Positions 34,317 through 45,601 of a stretch of DNA of 64,000 nt are shown in pieces. A program made the translations under genes and the position numbers. The notes beneath the pieces are model-generated. The model made no database searches, was not told the origin of the DNA, and saw only the letters and a program-made list of their open reading frames with translations. Every line of letters starts with the position of its first letter. Position 1 is the stretch's first letter. Source of the stretch: Sanghuangporus weigelae (lineage: Eukaryota; Basidiomycota; Agaricomycetes; Hymenochaetales; Hymenochaetaceae); the NCBI GenBank assembly GCA_033182465.1, contig CP137321.1, positions 1,364,001-1,428,000 on the forward strand, read 5' to 3'.

Positions 34317-36023
34317 ATGTCTACTGCTAGTTTACCCTCATACCACTTCGCGCCACGAGACACCGAACACCTGCTCGCGTCGAGACCGATAGTTCGGAGA
34401 CCCCAAGGCAACTTCGTGAAGAACTCTCGCAGCGGCGGCGTCGTACTTCGACTCAGCAACCAGCAAGACGATGCCACACTTCCTGAATACGGTCGGGGAG
34501 GGATCCTGGAGGGCACGGTGGAGCTCAAGAACCCTGAATCCATACAGTCTGTTGAGGTCAAGGTGTGTAACTATCCTTAGTAAGTGCTGAGTAATTAACG
34601 TGCTGAACAATCCGCATTAGATCGAAGGCTCGCTGAGATTGAAAGAAATTGCTGAGGGCGGGACGAACAATTCTTCACTATGTCTTGACGTCCAGAGTCT
34701 TTGGAGTCGGGACAACTCGGACGGTCAATGTCCAGAATCTCTTCCTTTCATCCTGACCCTCCCCATGACATACGCGGACGGGAAGGCGACTTATCCGCTG
34801 TAACCATCATATTCAATTTCCTCGTGCTTACCAATATGTTCTGACTCGGTATCAAAAATAGTCCGCCAACTTACGAGGCTCACCTTTCTGGAGTTCCCGG
34901 ATTCACTGCGAATATTGATTACGAGGTTTCCGCGATGGTTACGAGGCGCAAGATCAGCCTGTTTGGTGTTGCCAGCACGTAAGTTCCGGTTTGTATGACC
35001 TATGAGATTTATCCTTCATACCTTGTGTCACCTATAGGACTATATCGACACCAATAATCGTCCGGTCGCGATCTCGTCCAGGATTTCCGCTCCCAACGCC
35101 TTTAACGAACAACTTCACGCACCCATCTGCAATACATGACGAAGACTGGGCCCTTCATCGAGGAACAATCAAGGCGAAAGCCCCAAGAGGCAATGATATT
35201 GATGTCAGAGTAAGTTCCTGAGCCATTCCAGCCTAATTTGATTTTCTAATTTCACCTACATATATGTTCAGCTGTACCTTCCTGCTTTGCATGTATACTC
35301 CATGACAGATCCGATACCCTTCCATCTGTTCATCCTGTCATCTGCTTTTTCTCTTGCATCGTATCTTCCTTATGCTCCGGCTGTAGCGCGTGCTTCTGGA
35401 AGCCCTTCAGGCCAAGGTAGCAGCTCGGACGTCTCGAGATCCGGTGTGACGCGGATTCAACTCCTTCGTCAGACGAGTGTGGACGTTCGAAGCATCGCGA
35501 AACGCACGATGCCAATACGCGGGAATAATACCGATATTTGGAAGACTGTAAGTTTATATCAAAATTTATGTCGGGCTTTGAGATCTGATCGTCGAATCTC
35601 CAGGTCCAGATCGGAGAAGGTGTGTTCAGAAGACATGGCACTGACGCGAAGCGTGCAAGCCTTGGAGGTGGTCAGGACTGGGCAGCATGGTCTGGAGAAA
35701 TAATAGTGGACAGGAATGTGAAAGTTGGCGGCTTCCGAGCGAGTGGTTTGAACGTCAAGGTGATTAGCCTTTCTCTGAGAAATGGTGTCTAGCATCAACT
35801 CAGCCCGCTTGCTTCTTAGGATTTCATCGTTCTATCCATGCATCCTCCTGATCCAGCAAAGTCGCCATTTACAGACGTGCGTGTGGTTGTTCCGATTAAG
35901 CTGGCGACGGACCCTTGGTCTGCAGATGAGTACGGCCCAGATGTTGGAATTGCCGGGTACTCGGATTCAGACCCGGCGCTAGACGACGACGAGCCGCCGG
36001 AACTATCGTACGACGGAAGATAA
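34317..36023 (+). CDS. Arrestin-fold protein
   Basis: Multi-exon. After a basic N-terminus, NSRSGGVVLRLSNQ and GRGGILEGTVELKNPESIQS open the arrestin N-domain, followed by VEVKIEGSLRLKEIAEGGTN, PFILTLPMTYADGKATYPLP, PTYEAHLSGVPGFTANIDYE and VSAMVTRRK. The C-domain includes VRLYLPALHVYSMTDPIPFH, ILLRQTSVDVR-type strands and FIVLSMHPPDPAKSPFTDVR, then VVVPIKLATDPW. The last residues are acidic (DPALDDDEPPELSYDGR). A PPTY sequence is present but lies within a strand. Fungal arrestin-like proteins often act as adaptors that bring ubiquitin ligases to membrane proteins; this gene has no clear ligase-binding PPxY in a tail, so that role is only possible. Confidence 0.75.
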
Positions 36024-36759
36024 GTAAATAAACGGAGGAGTACACATGTACTAGTTGTACACTTTAGGCAAATAGGAATGGACATGGAGCTTCTGGTGTT
36101 CTAACAGAAACATGAGGAGAGTGGGGTGGTGTTTGATCTAGGAAGTTTACCCGCTGGAAGAGCTAGCTGTACGTCAAATACCTTGCAGCTTGCAGAGTGT
36201 ATTATGTGTGGAAAATTGAATATAATATTGTCGGATGCACCGCTCTAGGTCCGGATCGGGGACCGTTGATGGAGTGATGGCTGAGTGTGGGCCAATCGGA
36301 TCTCGAGCGTGGGTGGGAAGATGAAGTCTAACGACTAATCCAGGTAATTTATTCATGTAAATCACCTCTTGAGCCGCACACACGTTGCTCCCCGGCATGG
36401 CATGGCTCTGACATACATTTGCTTTGAGGGGCTATCATGTAAGCGTACCGTATCCCCTTCCGTACGTACGGAACCTCAGATCCCTCTCAAGAACTCTAGA
36501 GAAGTCCTCACTTCATGCAATTGAGGGTACTTAAACCCCTCCTTCCCTCTTCCTATCACACTCGCGTCCTTCGCCTTATATTCTCTCCATCTTCTACATT
36601 TCGTCGCTGGTCGTCGCCAACACACAGTACTCAGGCTCTCCATCCGAACCGGTTGCGCTCTCTCTTTCCTTACTTGTCACGTACTCTTCATCTCACTCTC
36701 GGCTCAGCCAGGCCAGGAGTCAGCATTTAGTCACCGGCTTTTTCACTACAGGAATAGTC
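36024..36759. promoter_or_regulatory. Upstream region of the Pgc1-like gene
   Basis: 736 bp without a convincing gene. It contains a perfect 16-bp palindrome (36458-36473, listed separately) and a long pyrimidine-rich leader from about 36535 to the ATG, typical of a promoter and 5' UTR. Confidence 0.5.
36458..36473. promoter_or_regulatory. Perfect 16-bp palindrome TTCCGTACGTACGGAA
   Basis: The sequence equals its own reverse complement over 16 bases, about 290 bp upstream of the Pgc1-like start. TTCCG half sites facing each other suit a homodimeric zinc-cluster or similar regulator; the factor is unknown. Confidence 0.6.
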
Positions 36760-38402
36760 ATGACGGCCCTCACTTCCAAAGTGGGAGCTGAAGGTAATCA
36801 GCGGCTTCCAGGTTTGTCTCGGTTGCTCGTTGAATGCTTTCAATGCCACTGATCGCTTGTCTACTACCATTGATACAGATTGCTGGGGCCATCGAGGCGT
36901 AAGTTCATCCCGGGTACACTTAAAGGGTCCGGTGCTAATATATCTGTCATATCTGATTCTTCGGCTTCCGTTTTCCTATCCGTATTCAACGATAACTTCT
37001 TGCCATACCCATACCATACCGCATCTCTTTCGTCCCGCGGACCTAATTACTCATCAACAATCCACAAATGGAAAAACAACAATCCATTGTATACTTCTAT
37101 GCAGGCTTCTGCCGTGTACCCCGAGAACACCCTCGCAAGCTTCGAGAGGGCCATCCGGGACGGGAGCGAAGGCATTGAGAGCGGTAACGTTCCTCATGAG
37201 TAGAATTGCGCTCTGCGCCCCGTAACCTAGACTCGTGCAGACGTCCATGTCAGCCTTGATAATGTCGTTATCATGTTCCATGATCCGAGTACGTTCCATC
37301 TTGTTTCCGGGGCAACATTACTAACTTGATATTCGTATTCTTCCTTGGACTAGGTTTGGATCGCACGACCAATGTGACTGGTAAGTCATTGTGAAAGGTT
37401 CTTTCCGCTAACGGGGTGTTGGTTAAGATAGGTAATAGGGATGATCCGGGAGAAGAAGTGGCACGGTCCGGAAGGTATGGAGCATGCGAGGACGAAGAAG
37501 CAACCAGCACAGTCCATCCCGACTTTTGTTGAAGCTGTTGAATTACTCATGAAGGTCGGCGCTGGTTCTTGTGCACAACAATTGCTATGTTCATTGTAAC
37601 TGCAGAAAGAGAACCGACATGTCGTCTTTGATGTCGATTGCAAGGTCTATAACGAGCCGATACGTCTTTTCACTCTCATGCACGAAATTATCTCATCACA
37701 TGAGAACTGGGAGACCGATCTTGCGCCGCGTATTGTCCTAGGTCTCTGGCATCCCAAGTTCATCGAGCCAGCAAAGGAGATTCTTCCTTATTGCCGCCGT
37801 TCGCATATCGGAAAGAGTCCGTACATCGCCCGCAAGTTCTTCTGGGAAGGTTGCGATGCATTTTCGATAAGCTTTGGTGCATTGCAGACGTTTGAGGGAG
37901 AGAAGTTGGTGTTTTGATTCCGAGTTGCTGTTCTCGGCTCATTTCTGTACAGGTTCCGGAAGGAGTGCAAGGCCGCGGCGAAGAAGCTTATGGTGTGGAC
38001 AGTGAATGACCAAAGACAGATGATGGAGGTTTGTTCATGTGTGGACCTTGCATGATTTATCCGTTCTGATTCGGTGGTTCAGTGTATCCGTTGGGAAGTT
38101 GATGCGGTTATCACGGATGTTACCAAGAACTTTTTAGAATTCCGAGCTTCTGTTGAAGGTGAATTTTCCTTTCGCCATGGCTTTCTCATCGGTAGCTGAG
38201 CTGATTTTCTGTAGCCGACTATGCAAAGGCATACGCGGAAAACGGACGACTATTTATGTGGACGAGTCTCGTTTACTATCTGCCTATGCAGATGCTCGAA
38301 TGGAAGCTGACTCAGTCCTACTTGGAGACCGCTGGAGGCCCATTCTCGTCGTACGAGGCTCCTTCAGGTGCCGCACTAATTCCTGCTCCTATTAGCGCAT
38401 GA
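36760..38402 (+). CDS. Glycerophosphodiester phosphodiesterase, Pgc1-like
   Basis: Many small exons. Catalytic features appear in order: CWGHRGASAVYPENTLASFE, RAIRDGSEGIES, DVHVSLDNVVIMFHDPSLDR, TTNVTG and MIREKKWHGPEG, IPTFVEAVELLMKKENRHVV, FDVDCKVYNEPIRLF, PRIVLGLWHPKFIEPAKEIL, KLMVWTVNDQRQMMECIRWE and VDAVITDVTKNF. GHRG and FHDP supply the general acid/base histidines and ENT the metal site. VLGLWHPKF and VWTVN resemble yeast Pgc1, a phosphatidylglycerol phospholipase C that keeps this lipid low on lipid droplets and mitochondria. A hydrophobic segment (GRLFMWTSLVYYLPMQM) near the end may tether it to membrane. Start ATG at 36760; TGA at 38400-38402. Confidence 0.88.
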
Positions 38403-38716
38403 ATTTATGCGGTTTGATATGCAGTGCTGTTTGGATTTTTGATCCAACTGCTCCTGGTTATGTATAGATTTTACATCGGATTTTTGCATAGAAATATGGC
38501 CTCGAATAGGGCTATTAGAATTTGACTGTCTTTTCCCATTCTACACTGAGCTGGATAAGATACGCGTTATTTGTGAGTATTTGGAGTTGACACTGAAAAG
38601 GAAGTAGATGCGCACGGCCATCAGGGGTCGGTATATGTCATCATCATCATAGTATGCTTGCCCTGGCCGTGTCTACGGTCCGTTCTGACTCGAGCACACA
38701 TTAAACTTCCATCATC
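38403..38716. other. Intergenic region before the Ser/Pro-rich gene
   Basis: 314 bp, AT-rich at first (3' flank), with a short CAT microsatellite near 38640-38650. No gene or clear promoter element was seen. Confidence 0.4.
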
Positions 38717-40847
38717 ATGACCGCTCCCCCACCCGCTCATTCCCCGCATCTCTCTCCTCATCCAATCAACAACACAAATACTCGCCGACAACATCGAAAA
38801 CGCGTCTCGCTTTCAAGGCTTTCTTCAGACACAACAACGACTTTGCCTTCCTACAGGTCTAGCATTGCCGGACTTCTCGACCCGACTGATCGGCCTCCAG
38901 ATTATCCGGACAGCGCCGAGGAAGCGGACGAAGAGACCGAGACCGACGACCAGATCACCCAGCTCATTTCGCCACCTGTTTCGCCTAGACTGAGGAGGCG
39001 CAAGCTCATAAATAATAGTAACAGGTTGGGTTCAGGTTCCGGAACGGGATTCGGGTTCCAACCACGGACGTGTGTCGGTAGCTTATACGCCCATCCGTCG
39101 TCACAGTCGGATATATTCTTGGATGTTAGTTTTGATATTTTTTTGCTTTAAGGTGTACTAATTATACGACTTGTAACAGAAAATCTTGGAGCGCTCGGTC
39201 GCTGCACTCGAACTCTCAAATACCCTCCTTCAGTCATCCATGTCTACTCATTCCTCACTGAACCATGTGTTATCGCCACCCTCACCCGAGGAGTCGCTAG
39301 ATTCTCAGGCGCGTCTGTTGACGGACCGAATACGAGGCAATAATCACGCACGCTGGATGGATGATCTGGACGTGCTGGCTAACGACGTAGAGGCTCTTTT
39401 TGATGATAAAAATTGTTCTGTGATCAATGGCGTTGATATACCTGGACGTGCCAAAGGTCCAAACAAGGCTCCAGACGAGATGGTCAGCAGGAGTTTGCCA
39501 GCGTCAAGCAGCATTCGAAAGCCACAGCGTAATGGCTTGGGTCTGCGCGGTCATTCGGATAACGGTCGATTGCGCTTGACCACCGACCAACATGCTTTTT
39601 CCTCCTACGCACCGCGGGCGATAACGCAGTATGTCAACGCGGATGCTGAACTGGGAGGTCTGCATGGGAGTTCGTTTGATATGTCACAATCTATATTACT
39701 TCCTTCAACGACTGGCCTCCGGTCGTCTTCAACTCTCACCAGCTTTGGCCCGCCTGTGTCGCCGGCTTTTTCACCTCCACCCCCGTCTACTTCGTCCCCA
39801 TCCCCCGCATACGCGTCGCTCGCTCGCCAAGCAAGTCGGTCCCCACGTCCGTCCCGGTCTCCGTAAGTTCTATTTATTTCTGTACTCAATACGTAACGTC
39901 ATGGATACTGATCGACCCTGATGCACTCGAATGGGTTCGTTTGTTCGTTGGTCGTTCGACTGACTCACTCCGGGCTTTACGTATGCAGAAGCGCTTCTGG
40001 GTCGTCGTGTAGGACTTATCGCCAGCGCAGTAGTTCACGCTCTTCTTCCAACCGAGCACCATCCCCGCATTTGCTGCCCCGCATTATTCCTCCCCCAATA
40101 CAAGAGCTACCATCGCAGTCGGACTCGTCAGGCTCGGATAGTCCGCATCCTTTGCGCACTGTAGAATCGCTGCGCAAGATATTGGACGAACAGCCTATGC
40201 AGCCGACTAGTCCGGACGGCGTGAAGCGCAAGCAGTCTGAAAGTCGGCTGGCGCCTCACCCGGCACCAGCGTTTTTGCCTCGGTCTCCGCCTGTCTCGCC
40301 TGTGCTGAGCACATCAACTACAACGACTAGTATCTCACGTCTCTATACAAAAGGCTCACATTCTACTTCCACTCGACCTCGATCACCACCACCACGTCAT
40401 TCGTCTCTCAAGCACCGACCTCCTCCGTTAGACGCAGATCCGAGCTCACTGACTACCAGTATAACTAGTCTCAGAAGTCCATTGCCGGCACATTCGAGTG
40501 CAACTTCCTCAGGACGCTCTACGCCTCGCTCGGTCGCTTTTGGTCCCCTTCCAGAGCCGATCCGTCCAGACGGTGCGCCTAGTCGTTTCAAAGAACAGCG
40601 CGAGGCAAAGGCAAAAGCCAAGAAGGCACGTTCGAGATCCAGTTCCCGCGCCAATGGGAAAGACGGGAGAGGTGAGGGCGGCCGAGGAGGACATGAAAAC
40701 GACAAAGAGGAAAGCAGCTGGTGGACGACCTGGCTGATTGGCGGGAGCTCGTTGAGCATGAGTGCGTCTAGGGCGGAGGAACGCGCTGAGGATAGGATGG
40801 CCCGCTCGTGGGGCCGTCCCGGCACGTTTGACGACTGGGCCGTATAG
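38717..40847 (+). CDS. Ser/Pro-rich basidiomycete protein, function unknown
   Basis: Three exons. It begins MTAPPPAHSPHLSPHP and is mostly Ser/Pro/Arg-rich and probably disordered, with acidic SAEEADEETETDDQ, a helical segment KILERSVAALELSNTLLQSS (about 39180-39240) and ARWMDDLDVLANDVEALFDD (about 39350-39410). The most ordered-looking region is the C-terminus: a basic coiled coil FKEQREAKAKAKKARSR followed by SSWWTTWLIGGSSLSMSA and RMARSWGRPGTFDDWAV. The Trp-rich block could be a membrane-surface or partner-binding motif. No known domain was recognised. The two introns (about 39123-39180 and 39863-39990) keep the frame, and the long open frame makes it a real gene. Confidence 0.7.
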
Positions 40848-42612
40848 ACTCTCTCGCTATCCGTCGAATGAATTACAACTGCAAATCAATTATGGTCATT
40901 TGGGAAGGTAATGAATGTGCTTTTTACGACAGATCATGTCCATAGCCCGCGCATACTTCATCTTTCTTGGTTTATTTCACAATTGCATGCATTGCTGTGC
41001 TTCTTCACTCTCGTTTTGTCTACCTCTTATCCCTACCCCTACCCTCATTTCCTTTCTTTCTTTCTTCCTTCTCTCTACTTTTGCTCCCGCGTTCCCTTTC
41101 TTCCTTTCCTCCCCTCTCACTATCCCGTTTCCTCGTTCAAATTTCCGTATTTCATGTTTCTCCATCGTCCCGGATTTGGATTTTGGATTCTGGAGTTAGC
41201 AACTCTACTGTAACCATACCACTCTCTCAGTTAGGACACCTCACGGATCCATCAATGGACACTCGTTTAGATCTCACTCTCATTCAACGTGTAGCAGTAC
41301 ACTCAAAAATCGTTTCTTGTCCCTTTGTCTAGCTTTTCTTCGTTTCTTTGTTCTTGATTCTTTATAGGTATACCTTATTGGTGTATGTAAAACATCTGTC
41401 CATCCGAGTCTGATGAATAACAGATTCTGCGTATGAATCGAATCCAACCAGTCTACTAACTTGCTTCCCGCGAATATTAATGGAGTGGGAATACAAATAC
41501 TGCAAGGGCTCTCGCGTTTACATAAGTATGCGTATGAACTGGATTTCATATTCAGGGCCTTCTCTCCCTCATTACAAACTCGCGAAAACTTCCATGAAAA
41601 AATAATAAGTGAGATGCGGCGTATATGTTCCATTCATTCATTCATTTCATCATATACCATACTGTGTACCTAACCCACTGCATAAGCTCATCATGAACAG
41701 GAGAAAGAAAAAGAAAAAAGAAAATAAAGACAATGCATGAACTTCGTCGTTACACACATTTTCGTACACGTACACAAGTACATATGCTTTAAGTAAGTAG
41801 TAAAAGAGAGGCATCAAGACACATGAGCCAGAGAGAGTTAGAGATTTAGAGTTAGAGAAACATTGAAAAGAAGAGAAGAAAGGACATCGAGGTCTGAATC
41901 AGGAGACGTTGGAGACGTGACGAAACAGAGGAGACGTGACGAATCAGAGATAATGAGGAATAAAAGGGAACACAGAAACACAAAAACACACACACAGTTA
42001 GTTATAAGAACAAGGGAGGTTCGGTGGCGATATAAAAAAACAGGTTAGTGTATAAGAGTACACCGCGTTAAAGTCCAAGGTGAAAGATTTACAACAGATA
42101 AACAGCTGAAATCGAGAAAACTTTGAAAAAAAGTAACTCGACACCACAGATGCAAGATGAGACGAAAAAAGAAGATTGGAAAGTGGAGAAAAATATGGGA
42201 AAGATAAGGGGATAGATGCAATGACTCAACGAACAGCAAGATTACCTTCGTTTAGGTCTTGATGTCGTTGCGTGAGATGAGCGCGCCTTCTTGCACCAGT
42301 GAAGGACCATAGCCCCTTGTGGCATGCCCTCCGCAGCACTTCTTCTACTAGTCTGTCCTCAACCCTCCGCGACGCGCCCCTGCTCAGAGGGATGAAAAGA
42401 TCGATGCACTCACGTAGCAATCGATACGTAAAGAACCTTCGCCGCTGATCCGTACATTGCCAAAATGCTTAAAATTTTTCTTCATCCACTCTTCAGTCAC
42501 TCGTCTCTGACACTGGCAGAAGAATATCGGCGATGCGAAGGAAAGGTAACGTCCAAGAGCCGCCATCACGAAAACACTGGGGAATGCGGGATGGCTGGAG
42601 AAGCAGAAGTCC
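40848..42612. other. 1.8 kb gene-poor region with strong strand asymmetry
   Basis: It lies between two facing stop codons. 40970-41170 is pyrimidine-rich on the + strand, while 41690-42215 is purine-rich. A 19-bp tandem repeat lies at 41912-41949. Open frames here are low-complexity or overlap the 3' end of the next gene. It may contain long 3' UTRs or a noncoding transcript; no gene can be supported. Confidence 0.5.
41912..41949. repeat. Tandem 19-bp repeat in purine-rich tract
   Basis: GAGACGTGACGAAACAGAG (41912-41930) is followed directly by GAGACGTGACGAATCAGAG (41931-41949), one mismatch. A partial copy (GAGACGTTG) precedes it. This is a simple local duplication. Confidence 0.9.
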
Positions 42613-44007
42613 TCATTCTGAATACAAGTGCGAAATGACAAGGTAGAAGCCGAGTCCAGCGAAAAGTAGGACGACTAATGTGGCTATCGTCGCGGTCACT
42701 GTCAGACAGAGCGAGCCTAGCACGTTGGATTGAGGCGGGGGCTGTTGTACAGCCGGAGCAGGAGGAGGAGGATATGAGATGCCGGGCTGAGAAACAGGAT
42801 ATAGAGTCTGTGCATGTGGCGGCGCAGGTAAAGGGGCTAGAGGAGAGGAGTGCCGCACTTCAGTGCCATCTGACGATGGCCGCCCTCGCATGCGGAGGTG
42901 TTTGACTGGTGCAGCTATTGCAATGCCCGACGCATGTTGCCGTTCTACTTCTAGCAAAGCATCGGCGTCCCTTCCGAGCAGAATCCGTACATTTCCAGGT
43001 TCTTGAGACGTCCGTTTTCTTCGTCCATATTCGTCAAATTCCTCTGGTGCATTGGGGATGACACGCATGGAAAGCCCTTTACGTTCTGCTCGTTTGCGCA
43101 AAACACGGACGTATTTGGAAGCTACTTCGTAAACGGTGTATAGTGGTGCCGCACCGCTTCCACGCATTAGTGCACCAAATGAAGGAGCACTACTGTGACC
43201 TGCTGATGTATATGTGCCAGCCTCAGATTCTGAAGCATAGTATGACGCAGATGCACCCCCGCCGATTGCCGAGCCATCTGAAGGATATGCAGGATCCGAT
43301 TCACTGTCATCATCATTGTCAAAACTGTCGTCGTACTCAAAGGAGCCCTCGTCGTCGAAATCGTTATCGGGCCCGATAAAATCGTCAGAAGTGTATCCAC
43401 CAAGCCGATCTGCCATTCTGCCCGACAGCGGGTTAGTACCTTCACTCACTTGTCGATCGCGTCGGATGAAACGTTGAGATATGCTATGTTCGGGCATAAG
43501 AACCGTTGACGACGACCCGTACGCAGAACCCGAAGCAGACGCGGCGTAACCAGACGCCGATCCCCCAAACATCCTCCCCGCGTAGCCGGGCACTGGTGCA
43601 GAAGCGTACCGCGCATATTGAGGATCAAGGTTTTCTCCGGCATAGTGAGGCATAGCAAATGTGCTTTCTTCTTCGATTTTGGCACCGATGCGATCGCGGA
43701 GGGAGCGCGCTGTGGGAGAGGGGCCAGAGAGACCAGTAGAGACAGAGATTTCACTCGGGCGCTCTCCACCGTACGCGCCTGGCATGACAGGGCGCGAGTG
43801 AGGAGACGGAAAACGCGCATTTGGCTGTGACGGACCTGATGGAATAGTGTCTGGTGGCGGCATAAGGGGTGACGACGCCTGCGGGTGCATAAAGTTGCTG
43901 GGTACGCAAGCACCACGCTGATGGCCCTTCATGGGCATGCCACAACTTCTACAACAATGCGACTTGCGCGGCATGCCTGGAGTAGGCGACGGAGAATGCG
44001 AAGACAT
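42613..44007 (-). CDS. CX2CX6HX4C-motif protein with C-terminal membrane anchor (tandem paralogue A)
   Basis: A single open frame from ATG 44005-44007. Residues 18-34 (43906-43956) form CCRSCGMPMKGHQRGAC, a possible zinc site. A Pro/Ser/Gly-rich middle with an acidic stretch (DFDDEGSFEYDDSFDNDDD) follows, then a folded-looking part: PLYTVYEVASKYVRVLRKRA, ERKGLSMRVIPNAPEEFDEY and NVRILLGRDADALLEVE. A Pro-rich spacer leads to one membrane helix (LTVTATIATLVVLLFAGLGF, YLVIS) near the end, as in tail-anchored proteins. I do not recognise a named family. The neighbouring gene 44339-45267 shares the N-terminal motif and the late alpha/beta part, so the two look like tandem duplicates. The function is unknown; a membrane-tethered adaptor is only a guess. 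Confidence 0.75.
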   Translation of the reverse strand: MSSHSPSPTPGMPRKSHCCRSCGMPMKGHQRGACVPSNFMHPQASSPLMPPPDTIPSGPSQPNARFPSPHSRPVMPGAYGGERPSEISVSTGLSGPSPTARSLRDRIGAKIEEESTFAMPHYAGENLDPQYARYASAPVPGYAGRMFGGSASGYAASASGSAYGSSSTVLMPEHSISQRFIRRDRQVSEGTNPLSGRMADRLGGYTSDDFIGPDNDFDDEGSFEYDDSFDNDDDSESDPAYPSDGSAIGGGASASYYASESEAGTYTSAGHSSAPSFGALMRGSGAAPLYTVYEVASKYVRVLRKRAERKGLSMRVIPNAPEEFDEYGRRKRTSQEPGNVRILLGRDADALLEVERQHASGIAIAAPVKHLRMRGRPSSDGTEVRHSSPLAPLPAPPHAQTLYPVSQPGISYPPPPAPAVQQPPPQSNVLGSLCLTVTATIATLVVLLFAGLGFYLVISHLYSE

Positions 44008-44338
44008 ATTTAGCGCTGGACTGACGTGTTTTAGGGCTAGTGTTCGGTCTATAGGGGGGCTATCAGCGACGTGATGATCGTAGAGGACACCGCGAGCAAC
44101 GACGAGCGGTCACGTACGAACGACAAATGATAACGTAAGAGTCACGGACGGAGACGAGCTCGACGGTGGGCTATGTACGGAGATGAGTCGGGGGAGTGAG
44201 GCGGGAGGGGTGCCACAGGGAAAGAGAAGTTGCAGGATCAGAGGGTCATTACAGCTCCTGCCTTATTTGGCACCTGGCCGGCTCTCTGCTATTTCATTGT
44301 TAATCAAAGCATATACTTCTAAACTACATGTCCTGAAA
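44008..44338. other. Spacer between the tandem paralogues
   Basis: 331 bp between the stop of paralogue B and the start of paralogue A, both minus strand. It probably holds the promoter of A. GGTCACGTACG lies near 44110; no TATA box or gene was seen. Confidence 0.4.
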
Positions 44339-45267
44339 TCAAGAGTATGCAAGAATCGTCCATGTCATCACTGCGCCTGCCGCAAAATCTCCCAGTCTAT
44401 CCATATATCCGCGTTGAAACCCACTTTTCACGTCCTTTTCAACTTGTGCAAATACTTCCTTCACACCTTCTTCGTCTTTTCCGACGACCAGCCAGCCCTC
44501 TTCAGTAGATCCATCAGCGTACTTGGGCGCAATAACACGCGCATGGATCCTGAGTTGCTTCGCCTTCTCTTCCAACTCCGGGATGTCCGTCATTTCTATC
44601 GTAAACACACTCGCTACCGGCTTCTTCGACTTTTGTGCGAGCTGCTCAAAGAATTCTTCTCGATCTGCAGCGCTCGACGTCCGACCAAGACGTTTCGCGG
44701 GTCTTGCAGCCGTTCGTTTCTTTGCCGACTCGTTATCTTTGAGAGGTAGATCCAACATCGCGTCAAACTCATAAAGTGGTTTTATTGGAGGCCCAGTCGA
44801 GTATTTCTGCCGCGACCGTTTTGGCGTATCCGACGCAGGTACAGCATCGAGCCAGTTCTCTATTTTTGCACGCGCAGCTGATTCGTCGACAACGACGTCT
44901 TTGGACATCATTCCAGGTTTGCCCAGTGCCTCGAGCACGGCCTTCGCATCCGAATTGAGCGATACCAGCGTCTCTGCCTTTGGCAGATTCTGCGCCCGCA
45001 TCGACGAACGTCTCCGTCCATCGAGTTTAGCCGGTCTCTTCGCTTCAGGGACCCATTCACCATCCGACTTGTCTTGGTTAATGTTCAAAATGGCAAGCTG
45101 TTCAGTGACGTGTCCGGGAACCGGCTCGTCAAAATCCTCGACTTTGACTCTCGTCGGAGTTGGCGCTGCACTACATTGCCCGCGCTTATGACCGAGCATG
45201 AGATTTCCGCATTTCGTGCAGCATGGTCTTTTGCGCCCCGTCGGTGTCTGAGGAGCGTCCGCGGTCA
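44339..45267 (-). CDS. CX2CX6HX4C-motif protein (tandem paralogue B)
   Basis: Single open frame; the first ATG is 45265-45267 (MTADAPQTPTGRKRP), and the frame stays open upstream only from a TTG. Residues 16-32 (45172-45222) are CCTKCGNLMLGHKRGQC, matching paralogue A at all four zinc-type positions and at 10 of 17 residues overall. A basic, probably disordered middle (AKRPAKLDGRRRSSMRAQ; TAARPAKRLGRTSSA) is followed by an alpha/beta region: VASVFTIEMTDIPELEEKAK, QLRIHARVIAPKYADGSTEE and GWLVVGKDEEGVKEVFAQVE. It ends GDFAAGAVMTWTILAYS, a short hydrophobic tail weaker than that of A. Family not recognised. It is divergent from the gene at 45602. Confidence 0.75.
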
Positions 45268-45601
45268 TGACGACCGACCACAACCAAGATGATGATCACT
45301 GGTTTAACAAAAGGTAGCAGACGATGCCGCGAGATGAGCTACGGAGGTCTAAGTCCTATGCTTCGCTGTTATGGGTGATAGCAGTCGAGTCTAACAGCAT
45401 TGTTAAGTGCACTTCAGCCTGCGAAGTGAAGTGAGAGTAACAAGTCATCTTACTTGCTACAATTGTACACACAACCAAAACCGGACCAAACAACATGAAA
45501 TACAATTATGTAATTAATCTGCCGATCCTTTCTTCTCGAAATTTTGGACGGAAATAAAAAGTACAACTACACAACTTTGTTATGTTGTTCGAACGATCGT
45601 G
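45268..45601. other. Divergent promoter region of paralogue B and the UTP8-like gene
   Basis: 334 bp shared by two divergent genes. AT-rich around 45450-45560, with the palindrome-like ACAATTGT near 45460. No gene was seen. Confidence 0.4.

Noticed and set aside
40915-41332. Open frames rich in Phe, Ser and Leu
   Set aside because: They are produced by the pyrimidine-rich tract; three overlapping frames look alike in composition.
42384-42641. Minus-strand open frame with a GTGAGTG donor-like site
   Set aside because: It starts inside the end of paralogue A in another frame, and the only nearby acceptor gives a 34-bp intron; better explained as 3' UTR.
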